This document shows positions 23,954-33,063 of a stretch of 64,000 nucleotides of DNA, piece by piece. The notes under the pieces are model-generated. The model searched no databases. It saw only the letters and a list, made by a program, of their open reading frames with translations, and was not told the DNA's origin. This DNA is from Selenomonadaceae bacterium (lineage in GTDB: Bacteria; Bacillota; Negativicutes; Selenomonadales; Selenomonadaceae): assembly GCA_017518105.1 (NCBI GenBank), contig JAFWWC010000026.1, positions 111,840 through 175,839 of the forward strand, in the 5' to 3' direction. The position numbers and the translations under genes were made by a program. Within the stretch, counting starts at the first letter, position 1; the number at the start of each line of letters is the position of its first letter.

Positions 23954-25205
23954 TGAAACTCACCTCGTCAGTAAAAAGTGCCGTAATCGCCTGCGTGTAG
24001 AAAGTCTCCGCGTCCGTGCCCGCCGAGGCGTTGAGCTTCATCATCGGCATACGCAACAGCTTGCGGACGATTCGGCGCGTCATCTGGTCTAGGATTCGGC
24101 GTTCGTCTTCGCTTAGGTCGGGGAGCTTGCTTGAAACTTTTCGGACTTCGCGTTGACGAATTTTTTCTGCGCGTTCGGACAGGCTAGCCATAAGCGGACG
24201 AAAGCTTAGATACTTAAAGCGTTCCATGACTGCCGCCACGTCCTCGGCGATGATTTTCCTTGCAAGGACTGCCTCGCGTTGACGAGCCTGCAAATTCTTT
24301 TCCACGACTGATTCAAGGTCGTCGATGTTGTAGAGGGTGACGCCTTTAATCTTGCCAACTTCCGGGTCAACGTCACGGGGCACGGCTATATCGATAAAAA
24401 ATATCCCGCGACCTTCCCGACGTGTCATTAGCTGTTGAGTTTGCCACGGCTTAACGACGTAGTGAGGTGCGCCCGTCGACGTGATGATTATGTCGACGTG
24501 AGCCGCGCTCGTGAAGGCGTCTTCCCACGCGACCGCCTGCCCGCCGATTTTAGCCGCCATGTCCTGCGCCCGTTCCAAGTGATGATTCGCCACGAAGATT
24601 TTTTTCAGCCCGTGCGACAGGAGATGTTGTGCCGTGAGCTGAGCCATCTTGCCCGCCCCGAAGATTAACGCGCTCTTGTCGACCAGCCCGCCCAATTTTT
24701 TATTGGCAAGCTCCACCGCCGCCGACGACACCGACACCGAGTTATAAGCGATTCGGGTTTCCGTGCGAACCTTCTTGCCCGCCGCGATTGCCCGATTAAA
24801 TAGCGTGTTCAAGATTGTGCTCGTCGCCGCCTGAGCCTTAGCCGTCGTGTAAGCCTCCTTGACCTGCGATAGGATTTGCCCTTCGCCCAAGACCAGTGAA
24901 TCCAAACCCGCCGCGACCTCAAAGAGATGTTCAGCGCAAGCCGCGCCGTCGAACTCGTATAAAAACTTCTTGTCGACCACGCCGCCGATTAAATCGTTCA
25001 GGAATTGATAAAGCTCGCAGTCTTCAGCCGTGACCGCGTAAATCTCACTGCGATTGCACGTCGACAGGATAACCGCCTCGCTCAAGCCGTCGTAGCCGTC
25101 GAGATTCTCCAGCCCGTGCTTTAAGGCGTCCTTGCTTATCGAAAACTTTTCGCGGACTTCAATGGGTGCCGTCCTATGATTCAAGCCCAAAACTTTCAAG
25201 TGCAT
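23940..25205 (-). CDS. hemA: Glutamyl-tRNA reductase
   Basis: 421 residues, normal length. It reduces glutamyl-tRNA(Glu) to glutamate-1-semialdehyde, the first committed step of the C5 tetrapyrrole pathway. The catalytic cysteine is in STCNRSEIY. The NADPH-binding block reads ALIFGAGKMAQL, and the C-terminal dimerisation helices follow (ILDQMTRRIVRKLL). The ATG at 25205 lies 32 bases inside the preceding sirC gene. This overlap, and that with hemC, fixes the gene order sirC-hemA-hemC. Confidence 0.97.
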   Translation of the reverse strand: MHLKVLGLNHRTAPIEVREKFSISKDALKHGLENLDGYDGLSEAVILSTCNRSEIYAVTAEDCELYQFLNDLIGGVVDKKFLYEFDGAACAEHLFEVAAGLDSLVLGEGQILSQVKEAYTTAKAQAATSTILNTLFNRAIAAGKKVRTETRIAYNSVSVSSAAVELANKKLGGLVDKSALIFGAGKMAQLTAQHLLSHGLKKIFVANHHLERAQDMAAKIGGQAVAWEDAFTSAAHVDIIITSTGAPHYVVKPWQTQQLMTRREGRGIFFIDIAVPRDVDPEVGKIKGVTLYNIDDLESVVEKNLQARQREAVLARKIIAEDVAAVMERFKYLSFRPLMASLSERAEKIRQREVRKVSSKLPDLSEDERRILDQMTRRIVRKLLRMPMMKLNASAGTDAETFYTQAITALFTDEVSFIAQN

Positions 25206-25806
25206 GATTTATCTTGTCCTCCAACTCGTTAAGTTGTCCTTGCTTCAAAAGTTGCCACATCTCTTGCGTTAAGACCCTCTGCCAAAAAATTTTTCGTTGC
25301 GTATGATTCGGCAACAGTCGCTTGAGTTCCCGCCGCCACCGCGAAATTATTTCCAAGCCCGCGCCGAAATTTTCATCAAGCTCCGCCTCTAGCATTTGCC
25401 GGATAAATTTCGAGAAGGCGGGAGAATTTGCGCCCGTCGAGATTGTCAGCAGGAGTTCGCCGCGTCTTATCGTCGAAGGCACGTTGAAGTTGCCGCCCGC
25501 GCCCTCCACCATGTTGACGAGAATATTTTTGGCTTGCGCCGCCCGCCGATTGACTTCTGGATTGTCCGTCGCCGCGATTAGTATCAGTTCGTCGCCGAGC
25601 ATGTCTTCCGAAAAGTTTTCCCGCGTCAAAGTGATTTCTCCACGTTGGGCAAGTTCTTCGACTTCCGCGCAAACCTCTGGCGCAATGACTTTGACACGTG
25701 CGCCCGCCGCTAACAATCCGCGTATCTTCCTCAAGGCAACCTCGCCGCCGCCAATCACCACGCAAGCTTTGCCGTCTATGTCAAGGTTTATCGGATAAAG
25801 TCTCAT
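25174..25806 (-). CDS. Precorrin-2 dehydrogenase / sirohydrochlorin ferrochelatase (SirC/Met8-like)
   Basis: 210 residues from the ATG at 25806 with GAGGGGCGAGCA; it equals the N-terminal half of CysG. The NAD-binding start LYPINLDIDGKACVVIGGGEVALRKIRGL is characteristic, and TGANSPAFSKFIR is the dimer/active-site loop. It oxidises precorrin-2 to sirohydrochlorin and may insert iron (siroheme) or pass it on to cobalamin. It overlaps the secretin gene by 26 bases upstream and hemA by 32 bases downstream. Whether the ferrochelatase activity is kept cannot be judged from the sequence. Confidence 0.92.
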   Translation of the reverse strand: MRLYPINLDIDGKACVVIGGGEVALRKIRGLLAAGARVKVIAPEVCAEVEELAQRGEITLTRENFSEDMLGDELILIAATDNPEVNRRAAQAKNILVNMVEGAGGNFNVPSTIRRGELLLTISTGANSPAFSKFIRQMLEAELDENFGAGLEIISRWRRELKRLLPNHTQRKIFWQRVLTQEMWQLLKQGQLNELEDKINHALESFGLES

Positions 25807-27178
25807 TGCTCGCCCCTCTAAGTACATGCGCCGTCAAAAAGATTATCAGCTCGGACTCGGATTTGCTCTTGCGATGATTTCTGAACAGCGCGCCCAATAT
25901 CGGCAGGTCACCTAGGAACGGAATTTTGCTGACGGATTTAGCCTCCTCCGCCCCGATTAGCCCGCCGATTATCATTGGCTCGCCGTCGCGTACAGTCACA
26001 GTCGTTTCAGCCGAGCGCGTGTTGAATCGATAGGCTTGCATGTCGGGGATATATTGCGGCGTGCTTACCTCCGTATGAATCTTAGCAGTTATCGTGCCGT
26101 CGCTGTTGATTCGTGGCGTGTACCTCAAGATGATTCCGGCGTCGCGATACTCAATCGAAGTCGTAGTGCTTGTATTTGTGCTTGAAACTTTTGGAACCGG
26201 CACCGAGCTACCGACGTTAATCACAGCCTCGCGCCCCTGAATCGTCGTTACGTTCGGGCGAGAAAGAATCTTCGCCTTGCCGTCAGTGACTAGCGCATTT
26301 ATCCTCGCGCCGTAATAAAATTCAAAAGGAAAGCCCTCGTGACTGCGCCCGAATTTGATAATGCCATAGCCCGTCGAGTCATTGCTTTTGCGGTCGAAGT
26401 TGTATTCCTCGTAGCGCGTGACTGAACCGTCGCTATTGATTCGGCTATATGATTCGTCGTCGCGTTCAGGATATTGCGGAAGTGTCGACCACATCCACTC
26501 AACGCCGAGATTTTTTGTCGCGTTCTTGTCGATTGCTATAACCTTAGCCTCGACCGTGACTTGCTTAAGCTCCACATCAAGCGACGCCAACAAATTCTTG
26601 ACGCGTTCATATTCCGTGGGCGTCCCGAATAGGACAAGCGCATTGATTTCAGGATTGACATAAACTCTATCCTTGCGCTTAATGTCCTCCGAATAGTCGC
26701 CGCGGTCAGAGCCGTCCTCGTCGCGGTAAGTATAGCGGTAAGTGTAAGAGCCGTCCGCGTTCTTGATTCGCGTCGTCTGATTGGGCAAGCGTTCGGTGTC
26801 CGGGTCAAGCGACATAATCACCGCATCGCGCAAAGTCTCGGCGTCGCCATACTTAATCGGGATAACGTAGCTTTGCATTGCCTCGACGCTCGAAGCCGTG
26901 ATGATATAAACGCCCGATTCGCGCAGGAGCTGAAGACTTTTTGTCCGCGAAATGATTTCAAGAACCTTTAGCGGCTCGACGTTCGTCAGCGATATTGAAA
27001 TGTTTCCCTTAACCGAATCATCGACCGAGACATTAAGCCCGCCCGTTTTCGCCACGAGCATTATCGTTGCCCTTAGGTCTGCCTCGTGAACGCTTAAAGT
27101 CATCGGGGCGGCTGAACTGTGCGCGGGCATAAAAAAAGCCGCCGAAGCTATGAGCGGCAAAACTCTTTTCCAGTTCAA
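25781..27178 (-). CDS. Secretin (PilQ/GspD family), outer-membrane channel
   Basis: 465 residues. A signal peptide (RVLPLIASAAFFMPAHSSAA) is followed by N-domains (LSVHEADLRATIMLVAKTGGLNVSVDD; VEPLKVLEIISRTKSL) and the C-terminal secretin domain (ARINALVTDGKAKILSRPNV, the VPVP gate loop, PFLGDLPILGALFR near the end). Such proteins form the outer-membrane ring for type IV pili, type II secretion or DNA uptake. It is shorter than proteobacterial PilQ and has one KH-like N1 domain. It directly follows a PilP/GspC-like gene. Its presence is strong evidence of a diderm envelope. Confidence 0.93.
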   Translation of the reverse strand: MNWKRVLPLIASAAFFMPAHSSAAPMTLSVHEADLRATIMLVAKTGGLNVSVDDSVKGNISISLTNVEPLKVLEIISRTKSLQLLRESGVYIITASSVEAMQSYVIPIKYGDAETLRDAVIMSLDPDTERLPNQTTRIKNADGSYTYRYTYRDEDGSDRGDYSEDIKRKDRVYVNPEINALVLFGTPTEYERVKNLLASLDVELKQVTVEAKVIAIDKNATKNLGVEWMWSTLPQYPERDDESYSRINSDGSVTRYEEYNFDRKSNDSTGYGIIKFGRSHEGFPFEFYYGARINALVTDGKAKILSRPNVTTIQGREAVINVGSSVPVPKVSSTNTSTTTSIEYRDAGIILRYTPRINSDGTITAKIHTEVSTPQYIPDMQAYRFNTRSAETTVTVRDGEPMIIGGLIGAEEAKSVSKIPFLGDLPILGALFRNHRKSKSESELIIFLTAHVLRGASNETLSDKP

Positions 27179-27733
27179 TCATCTCAGCTCCTTTTGCAGA
27201 TAAACTCTCTGACCGTCCTCGAAAGTCACGAACTCCGCACTTATGTCCGAAATTTTTTTCCCGCCGATTTCCTCGCCGACCGTCAAGAATAACGTTTCCT
27301 TGTCGCGCAGGAACATTGCCGTTTTGACTTCGCCGCTAATCGCCGTGCCCGTCAAGATGATTCGTTCCTTAGGCTGTTTAGTTTGTGCGACTGGCGGCGG
27401 TTGAATCAAGGCAGACGTTACGAGGGGGGGGGGATTAATCTTTGACGGCGGCTTAGGTCTCTCTTCGCCCGCGAACGGGTCGCCTATGAATAATTCGTCC
27501 GCATTCGCCCCAAGGACGAGCGTCACGCCGTCGGGGCTTTTCTCGACTGGCAAGACCTTAACGGGCAAGTCCTTTGTCAGCGGCGGCTCGTCTTCTAGGA
27601 TAATCTCTTCGCCGCCGGAGCTGTCATCAGTCGCCCAAAATATCAACAGGACGGCGAAGCACACGCCTAACGCAATCGCCCGAACTTTATTCTGCTTTAG
27701 CTCGTCTAGTTCGTGTCTTAGGAAATCTTTCAA
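27179..27733 (-). CDS. PilP/GspC-like inner-membrane partner of the secretin, with a C10 coding tract
   Basis: 184 residues from the TTG at 27733, which has GGAGG five bases upstream and a good promoter; a longer frame to 27844 would cross into the divergent esterase start. One membrane helix near the N-terminus (VRAIALGVCFAVLLIFWA) is followed by a Pro-rich periplasmic linker and a C-terminal domain (IILTGTAISGEVKTAMFL, LFLTVGEEIGG, VTFEDGQRVYLQ). That domain has the pattern of the secretin-binding homology region of PilP and GspC. A run of ten C's on the coding strand (27424-27433 on plus) encodes Asn-Pro-Pro-Pro-Leu, just before this domain. A slip there would remove the secretin-binding part. 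Confidence 0.78.
   Translation of the reverse strand: MKDFLRHELDELKQNKVRAIALGVCFAVLLIFWATDDSSGGEEIILEDEPPLTKDLPVKVLPVEKSPDGVTLVLGANADELFIGDPFAGEERPKPPSKINPPPLVTSALIQPPPVAQTKQPKERIILTGTAISGEVKTAMFLRDKETLFLTVGEEIGGKKISDISAEFVTFEDGQRVYLQKELR
27424..27433 (-). repeat. C10 homopolymer (coding strand) inside the PilP-like gene
   Basis: Ten G's on the plus strand are read as C10 in the gene. The gene is in frame at the present length. Confidence 0.95.
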
Positions 27734-27757
27734 CGTTGCCTCCAAAAAATTTTTTGC

Positions 27758-27786
27758 AGTGTACCATACGCCCGCTAAGTTTTCAA
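27758..27786 (-). promoter_or_regulatory. Promoter of the pilP-like/secretin/sirC/hemA/hemC operon
   Basis: On the minus strand TTGAAA (27781-27786), 17 bases, then TACACT (27758-27763), 25 bases before the TTG start. Confidence 0.65.
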
Positions 27787-27842
27787 CCGCACGTAGACTT
27801 TTCAGCGGCTTTGCTTTAAACTTGCCTTGAGGTGATGAACTC

Positions 27843-29399
27843 ATGCTTTCACGCAGAGACTTTATAAAAGGAAGTGCAGTAGCAATGTTTACTCTAGCAA
27901 CGAATATTTTTCCCGCCGACGTGCAAGCCGCAACCTGTCAAGCCAAGACCGCGCAGGGAACATACAGAGGATTCATCGACAAACGCGGCATTCAAACGTG
28001 GCTGGGCATACCCTACGCCAAACCGCCCGTCGGCAAACTTCGCTGGCACGCCCCCGAACCTTTGGAGCCGAGCAATAAGACCTTCGACGCAAAGAAGTTC
28101 GGCTACTCGGCAATTCAAGACAGAGACGAGACCGAGCCTGCCTCCCTCCTTGAGCAAAGCGAAGATTGTTTGACGCTTAACATTTGGACACGCGGCGGAA
28201 AAAATAAGCCCGTCATGGTTTTCATTCACGGCGGCGGCTTCATCAATGGCGGCACGGGCGACCCGCTTTATAACTGTTCTAACCTCGCGGCGCATGATGT
28301 AGTTGTCGTCACGATTAATTATCGGCTGAATCTCTTTGGGTTTATGAACTTCGCGGCGATTGATTCTGCCTTCGAGGACACGGGCTATCTTGGCATTAAA
28401 GATCAGGTGGCGGCGTTGACGTGGGTTAAGGAAAATATTTCGAGCTTCGGCGGCGATCCCGATAACGTGACTATCTTTGGCGAGAGTGCCGGCGCAATCT
28501 CCGCTACGCTTTTAATGGTCACGCCCGCCGCTAAAGGTCTGTTCAACAAGGTTATCGCGCAGTCGGGGCACATGGCATATTATCACGTCCCCGAACACTC
28601 AGCGGAGCGTACAGCGAAATTCATGGAGCTTGGCGGTTATAAGAACATGCAGGAGCTTATGACTAAACCGACCGCTGAACTTTTGCTGACGTATTATAAA
28701 TTTTGCGACGAACTCGGCTTTGAAATAGATGTTGGTTTCTTCCCGACCTGCGACGGAAAATATTTGCCAGCTCATCCGCTCCGAGACCTAAAGGATGGTG
28801 TGGCACGTGGCATTAAACTTTTGACTGGCAACACGGCGGAAGAGTATCGCTATTGGGCGTTGTACTACGAAGGCTTTATGGAGCTTATGACGGACGCTCA
28901 CCCGAAGCTTACGCCCGTCATTTACGAAGGCGAATTCCTTGGAGGGTCTGAACTTTATCAATCGTGGCAGAAGAATCATTTGGAGCTTGAAGAGTTGGAA
29001 CGTTATCTGGAGTTTGCAAATCAGCTTGATTGGCGCGTCGGGCAGGAGCTTATGGCGGAGTATCAATCGGCGTTCGAGGACGTTTATTTTTATCTGTTCA
29101 ATCAAAAGTCGCCTTATGAACATTTAGGCTCGTGTCATGCGATTGATTTGCCGTTCGTGTTTGGCAATCCGAGCGAAGACATTGAGCCGAATCCGTCGCC
29201 CGCTTTGATTGCGCAGGTTCAAGCGGCATGGGTGTCCTTCGCGACAAGTGGCAAGCCCAGTTCAGATTGGAAGAAGTACAGCACCGACGACCGCGAGACT
29301 ATGGAAATCAATTCAAAGGCGTGGACTTGCCGCCCTGATTTGAACAGCGATAATCTAAAAGAATTGCGCCACGTCTACGAAAATCATCTCCTCGATTGA
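27843..29399 (+). CDS. Type-B carboxylesterase with Tat-like signal
   Basis: 518 residues; ATG with GAGGTGATGAACTC. A twin-arginine start (SRRDFIKGSAVAMFTLA) and AXA-type cleavage region indicate export of the folded protein. The alpha/beta-hydrolase fold of the carboxylesterase/para-nitrobenzyl esterase family follows: oxyanion loop HGGGFINGG, nucleophile elbow GESAG, and a C-terminal CHAIDLPFVFG carrying the catalytic histidine. It probably cleaves esters in the periplasm. It is transcribed divergently from the pilus/heme operon. The substrate is unknown. Confidence 0.9.
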   Translation: MLSRRDFIKGSAVAMFTLATNIFPADVQAATCQAKTAQGTYRGFIDKRGIQTWLGIPYAKPPVGKLRWHAPEPLEPSNKTFDAKKFGYSAIQDRDETEPASLLEQSEDCLTLNIWTRGGKNKPVMVFIHGGGFINGGTGDPLYNCSNLAAHDVVVVTINYRLNLFGFMNFAAIDSAFEDTGYLGIKDQVAALTWVKENISSFGGDPDNVTIFGESAGAISATLLMVTPAAKGLFNKVIAQSGHMAYYHVPEHSAERTAKFMELGGYKNMQELMTKPTAELLLTYYKFCDELGFEIDVGFFPTCDGKYLPAHPLRDLKDGVARGIKLLTGNTAEEYRYWALYYEGFMELMTDAHPKLTPVIYEGEFLGGSELYQSWQKNHLELEELERYLEFANQLDWRVGQELMAEYQSAFEDVYFYLFNQKSPYEHLGSCHAIDLPFVFGNPSEDIEPNPSPALIAQVQAAWVSFATSGKPSSDWKKYSTDDRETMEINSKAWTCRPDLNSDNLKELRHVYENHLLD

Positions 29400-29424
29400 G
29401 CTAAAATTTTTTCCTTGCGAACTG

Positions 29425-29454
29425 TTGACAGATTAGCCGCGTTAATGATAGTAT
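29425..29454 (+). promoter_or_regulatory. Candidate promoter of the TRAP operon
   Basis: TTGACA (29425-29430), 18 bases, TAGTAT (29449-29454). A short palindrome CAACAT-CCT-ATGTTG lies downstream and could be an operator. Confidence 0.5.
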
Positions 29455-29525
29455 ACGCACAGCTAAATCAACATCCTATGTTGGTTGAGCGAAGTAAAGA
29501 GGGTTTTATCAGAGGGGGGAGCTTG

Positions 29526-30560
29526 ATGAAAATGCCGATGTGGAAAAAAGTTCTAATGTCGGTGTTGCTCGTGTGTAGTTTGCTGGCGTTCACGGGGTGC
29601 GGCGAGGATGCCGCGCAGGGTGAACGCAAAGAGGGCGACTATCAGAAAATTAAGCTGGTCATGAGCGTCAACGGCACGAACATTGCGACTGATACTAAGG
29701 TTGCAATGAAATTTGCCGAGCTTGTCGCGCAGGAGAGCGGCGGAAATATCACCGTCGACGTTTTCCCGAACGACCAACTTGCGGGCGGCAATGCCTCAAA
29801 GGGTATCGAGATGATCGCGGACGGCGCAGTTGATTTGGCGGCGTACGCGGCGGGCGTTATGGCAGTCATGGACGAACATCTTTTGATTGCCACGATTCCT
29901 TGGACTTTTAACAACTATCAAGAGGCTCGTGAAATTATCGACACGACTGGCGGCGAATACTACAAAAAAATTCTCGCGCAACAGGGTATGACTTTCCTCG
30001 CCTCGGCGCACAACGGATTTAGACAGATTACTAACGGCAAACACCCGGTGCTTAAGCCCGAAGACGTTGCCGGTTTGAAAATCCGCGTGCCCGGCGGCGA
30101 GGTTTATTTTAAGTTTTGGCGTGCCTTCGGAGCTGACCCCGTGGCTATGAGTTGGTCTGAAGCTTTTACGGCGATTCAGCAGGGCACGATTGACGGGCAA
30201 GAGAACGGCTTCAGCGTCACCAACTCCGCCAAAGTCAACGAGATTCAGCAATACATGACCGTTTGGAATTACACTTACGAAAACTATCTGTTCGTCGCTA
30301 ACACAAAGATTTTCGAGAACCTTGAGCCTAAGACGCAAGAACTTATCCGCGTTAAAGCTAAAGAGGCTTGCGAATGGGGACGCGACTTGGTTGAGAATGA
30401 CGAAGAGAACTTGCGCAAGAAATTTGAACAGGGCGGCATGGAAGTTATCGTCCTTAGTCCCGAACAGTTGAAGCCCTTCCAAGATAAAGTGCAGGGCGTG
30501 CGGCAAGAGCTTATGGCAAAATACGGTGACGAGGCTTGCAAGGCCTTCCGCATGAAGTAA
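29526..30560 (+). CDS. TRAP transporter substrate-binding protein, lipoprotein (DctP family)
   Basis: 344 residues from the ATG at 29526 (GGGGGGAG upstream). The N-terminal hydrophobic stretch ends in a lipobox (LLAFTGC), so it is a lipid-anchored periplasmic binding protein. The DctP fold follows, with the signature PGGEVYFKFWRAFGADPVAMSWSEAFTAIQQGTIDG, which includes the arginine region (LKIRVPG) that binds the carboxylate of most TRAP ligands. dctQ and dctM follow. The ligand is probably an organic acid or sugar acid; the downstream transketolase and SDR genes favour a sugar-derived compound. Confidence 0.94.
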   Translation: MKMPMWKKVLMSVLLVCSLLAFTGCGEDAAQGERKEGDYQKIKLVMSVNGTNIATDTKVAMKFAELVAQESGGNITVDVFPNDQLAGGNASKGIEMIADGAVDLAAYAAGVMAVMDEHLLIATIPWTFNNYQEAREIIDTTGGEYYKKILAQQGMTFLASAHNGFRQITNGKHPVLKPEDVAGLKIRVPGGEVYFKFWRAFGADPVAMSWSEAFTAIQQGTIDGQENGFSVTNSAKVNEIQQYMTVWNYTYENYLFVANTKIFENLEPKTQELIRVKAKEACEWGRDLVENDEENLRKKFEQGGMEVIVLSPEQLKPFQDKVQGVRQELMAKYGDEACKAFRMK

Positions 30561-30573
30561 GGAGGCAGTCGGC

Positions 30574-31050
30574 ATGAGATATATTTTAGGGAAGATTGAA
30601 GACATCATCTGCGCCATCTGCCTAATCGTCATGACGGCGTTGACCTTCGCGAACGTTATAGCCCGCTACGTCTTCAGTGCGTCGTTCTCGTTCTCAGAGG
30701 AGATTACAACTTATCTGTTCGTTCTGCTTAGCTTAATCGGCTCAGCGGCGGCGGCAAGGCGCAAGGCTCACTTGGGATTCACGGCGATACTTGACTTGCT
30801 ACCAGCTGGCGTGCGTCGGGCAATTCAGACGATGAGTTACGCGCTTGCAACGTTCTTTTCGGCGGCGTTGTTCTGGTATGGAATCAGCATGGTGCAGAGC
30901 CAAATTTATCACGGACAAGTTACGGCGGGTATGCAGTGGCCTGAGTGGATATTCGGTTCGTTCGTCCCGATTGGCGCGTTCTTTATCACGATAGAATTTT
31001 TATTCATGCTAATTGACACGATAAGCGGCAAGGAGGGCGACGCAAAATGA
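30574..31050 (+). CDS. TRAP transporter small permease (DctQ family)
   Basis: 158 residues with four hydrophobic segments, typical of DctQ (VMTALTFANVIARYVF, SFSEEITTYLFVLLSLIGSA with the conserved RRKAHLG loop). It bridges the binding protein and the large permease in the inner membrane. It starts 13 bases after dctP with AAGGAGG, and its stop overlaps the dctM start. Confidence 0.94.
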   Translation: MRYILGKIEDIICAICLIVMTALTFANVIARYVFSASFSFSEEITTYLFVLLSLIGSAAAARRKAHLGFTAILDLLPAGVRRAIQTMSYALATFFSAALFWYGISMVQSQIYHGQVTAGMQWPEWIFGSFVPIGAFFITIEFLFMLIDTISGKEGDAK

Positions 31051-32330
31051 TTGGTCCAGTAATTTTCTTGAGCTTTGCGGCATTCCTCTTGGTCGGCACG
31101 CCGATTGCGATTTGCCTTGGCGTGTCTAGCGTCTTCGGTATGCTGATTGACGGGGCGGGTCGTCCGCTCGATACGATTATGACAATGTTGCCGCGTATCT
31201 TTTCCTCGGCGACAAGTAAGTTTGTTCTGCTGGCGGTGCCGTTCTTTATCCTCGGCGGCAACGTCATGGAGAAGGCTGGCATTTCCGAACGCCTGATAAA
31301 CTTCGCGCAAAGTTGCGTTGGACATCTGCGCGGCGGTCTAATCGTCGTTATGGTCTCGGTCGCGTGCTTCTTTGCGGCAATCAGCGGTTCGGGTCCTGCG
31401 ACGGTCGCGGCTCTGGGCATGATTCTTATCCCCGCTATGGTCAAGGTCGGCTATCCTCCCGCGTTCAGTGCGGCATTGATGGCGGCGGCTGGTGCAACTG
31501 GTATCGTTATCCCGCCGTCAATTACATTCGTCGTCTATGGTTCGGTCGCTGATACTTCAATCGGCAAACTGTTCTTATCGGGTATCGTCCCCGGTGTCAT
31601 GATTGGCGTTGCGTTAATAATCGTGGCAATGTGGACGACTCGCAACTTGCAAATCGAACTTCTTCCTAAAGCGTCGAGTGAGGAGCGTTGGAAGTCCTTC
31701 AAAGAGGCGTTCTGGGGATTGCTCATGCCGGGCATTATCCTCGGCGGCATCTACGGCGGTATCTTCACCCCGACTGAGGCGGCGGCGGCGTCTGCGGTTT
31801 ACGGTCTGTTCGTAGGCTTCTTCATCTATCGCACGCTTAAGCTTAAAGACCTCTACGAAATCTTCGTAAATTCCACGACCACGACGGCAGTTGTCATGTT
31901 CATCACGGCGACGGCGAGTTTGTTTGCATATATCTTGACGCGTGCCCGCCTCGACCTTGCGATAAGCGACGGCTTGATTGAGATAACCGGCGGCAACTAT
32001 ATCATGTTCTTGCTAATCGCTAACGTCATCTTCCTAATCGCGGGCTGCTTCATGGACGCAACGTCAGCCGTTCTAATCTTTACGCCGCTGTTCCTGCCGG
32101 TCGCCTTGAGTCTGGGCATTGACCCGATTCACTTTGGCGCGGTCATGGTTCTCAACCTGTCAATCGGATTGGTGACACCGCCCGTTGGCATAAATCTATT
32201 TGTCGGGTGCGGCATAGCCAACGTCTCACTGAAAGATATTTCCGTAGCAGTCATCCCGCTTATCATCGCTTGCTTAGTTGTCCTATTGCTGGTAACATAC
32301 ATTCCGCAACTCCCGCTGTTATTCGTCTAG
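31047..32330 (+). CDS. TRAP transporter large permease (DctM family)
   Basis: 427 residues and about twelve membrane segments. Family signatures include FLLVGTPIAICLGVSS, FFAAISGSGPATVAALG with the sodium-site GSGPAT loop, ATGIVIPPS, and the second half TPTEAAAASAVYG and GLVTPPVGINLF. It is the Na+-driven import channel of the TRAP system. The ATG overlaps the dctQ stop by four bases. It ends 33 bases before the first lipoprotein gene. Confidence 0.96.
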   Translation: MIGPVIFLSFAAFLLVGTPIAICLGVSSVFGMLIDGAGRPLDTIMTMLPRIFSSATSKFVLLAVPFFILGGNVMEKAGISERLINFAQSCVGHLRGGLIVVMVSVACFFAAISGSGPATVAALGMILIPAMVKVGYPPAFSAALMAAAGATGIVIPPSITFVVYGSVADTSIGKLFLSGIVPGVMIGVALIIVAMWTTRNLQIELLPKASSEERWKSFKEAFWGLLMPGIILGGIYGGIFTPTEAAAASAVYGLFVGFFIYRTLKLKDLYEIFVNSTTTTAVVMFITATASLFAYILTRARLDLAISDGLIEITGGNYIMFLLIANVIFLIAGCFMDATSAVLIFTPLFLPVALSLGIDPIHFGAVMVLNLSIGLVTPPVGINLFVGCGIANVSLKDISVAVIPLIIACLVVLLLVTYIPQLPLLFV

Positions 32331-32363
32331 CGCGGAGAAAAATTTTCGGAAGGATTGGTTATC

Positions 32364-33053
32364 ATGAAGAAAGCTTTGGCAGTACTAATGCTCGCGGCAA
32401 TGATTTTGTCGACGGGTTGCGGCAATCAAGCTCAGGACGCCGCTAAAGACGCTCAGCAGAAAGTCGAGCAGACGGCAGACGCGGCTAAGGACAAAGCTAA
32501 CCAAGCGGCTGACGACGCGGCGAAGAAAGCTGACGAGATGAAGTCCGACGCCGCCGCAAAAGTCGACGAGGCTAAAGACGCGGCTAATCAAGCGGCTGAC
32601 GACGTAGCTAAGAAGGCTGACGAGATGAAATCCGACGCCGCCGCTAAGGTCGACGAGATGGCAACCGATATGACGAGCATTATGAACGAAAGAGTTATCG
32701 CGCTTAACGGTCTTATGCCTGGTGCTTCCGTTGAAGACGTGCAAGCGATGTTCGGCGAGGCAACTAAGGTTGAAGGCAACGAGATGACTTTCGCAGACGG
32801 TCTTAAGGTCGTGTTCGACGGCGCAAAGAAAGTTAAATCGATTTCAACGGTAGTCGACACATTCGAGACGCCTGAAGGCATGTACGTCGGGGCAAGTGAA
32901 TACTCTTTGAACGACAACTGCGGTCCAGCGGATTCCGTTCGCAAAATCGCTAATGGTGCCGAATACGAGTACAACAGCGGCGACAAAAAATCTATCGTCG
33001 TCTACAAAGCGGAGAACGGCATCATCACCGAGATAACCTGCACGCTTAAATGA
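32364..33053 (+). CDS. Lipoprotein with Ala/Lys-rich helical repeats (first of a tandem pair)
   Basis: 229 residues; the ATG at 32364 lies nine bases from GGAAGG. The signal ends in a lipobox (MILSTGC). Residues 25-105 are long amphipathic repeats (ADDAAKKADEMKSDAAAKVDEAKDAANQ), like apolipoprotein or LEA helices. The C-terminal half (LNGLMPGASVEDVQAMFGEA, FADGLKVVFDGAKKVKSI) resembles the small beta-sandwich of SmpA/BamE-type proteins. The next gene encodes the same architecture. It is probably in the envelope, tethered to a membrane. Function unknown; position in the TRAP operon may be incidental. Confidence 0.82.
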   Translation: MKKALAVLMLAAMILSTGCGNQAQDAAKDAQQKVEQTADAAKDKANQAADDAAKKADEMKSDAAAKVDEAKDAANQAADDVAKKADEMKSDAAAKVDEMATDMTSIMNERVIALNGLMPGASVEDVQAMFGEATKVEGNEMTFADGLKVVFDGAKKVKSISTVVDTFETPEGMYVGASEYSLNDNCGPADSVRKIANGAEYEYNSGDKKSIVVYKAENGIITEITCTLK

Positions 33054-33063
33054 GGTGTTTGTC

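Noticed and set aside
29468..29484. Palindrome CAACAT-CCT-ATGTTG before the TRAP operon as a confirmed operator
   Set aside because: A 6-bp stem is short and occurs once in the window; kept only as a remark on the promoter.
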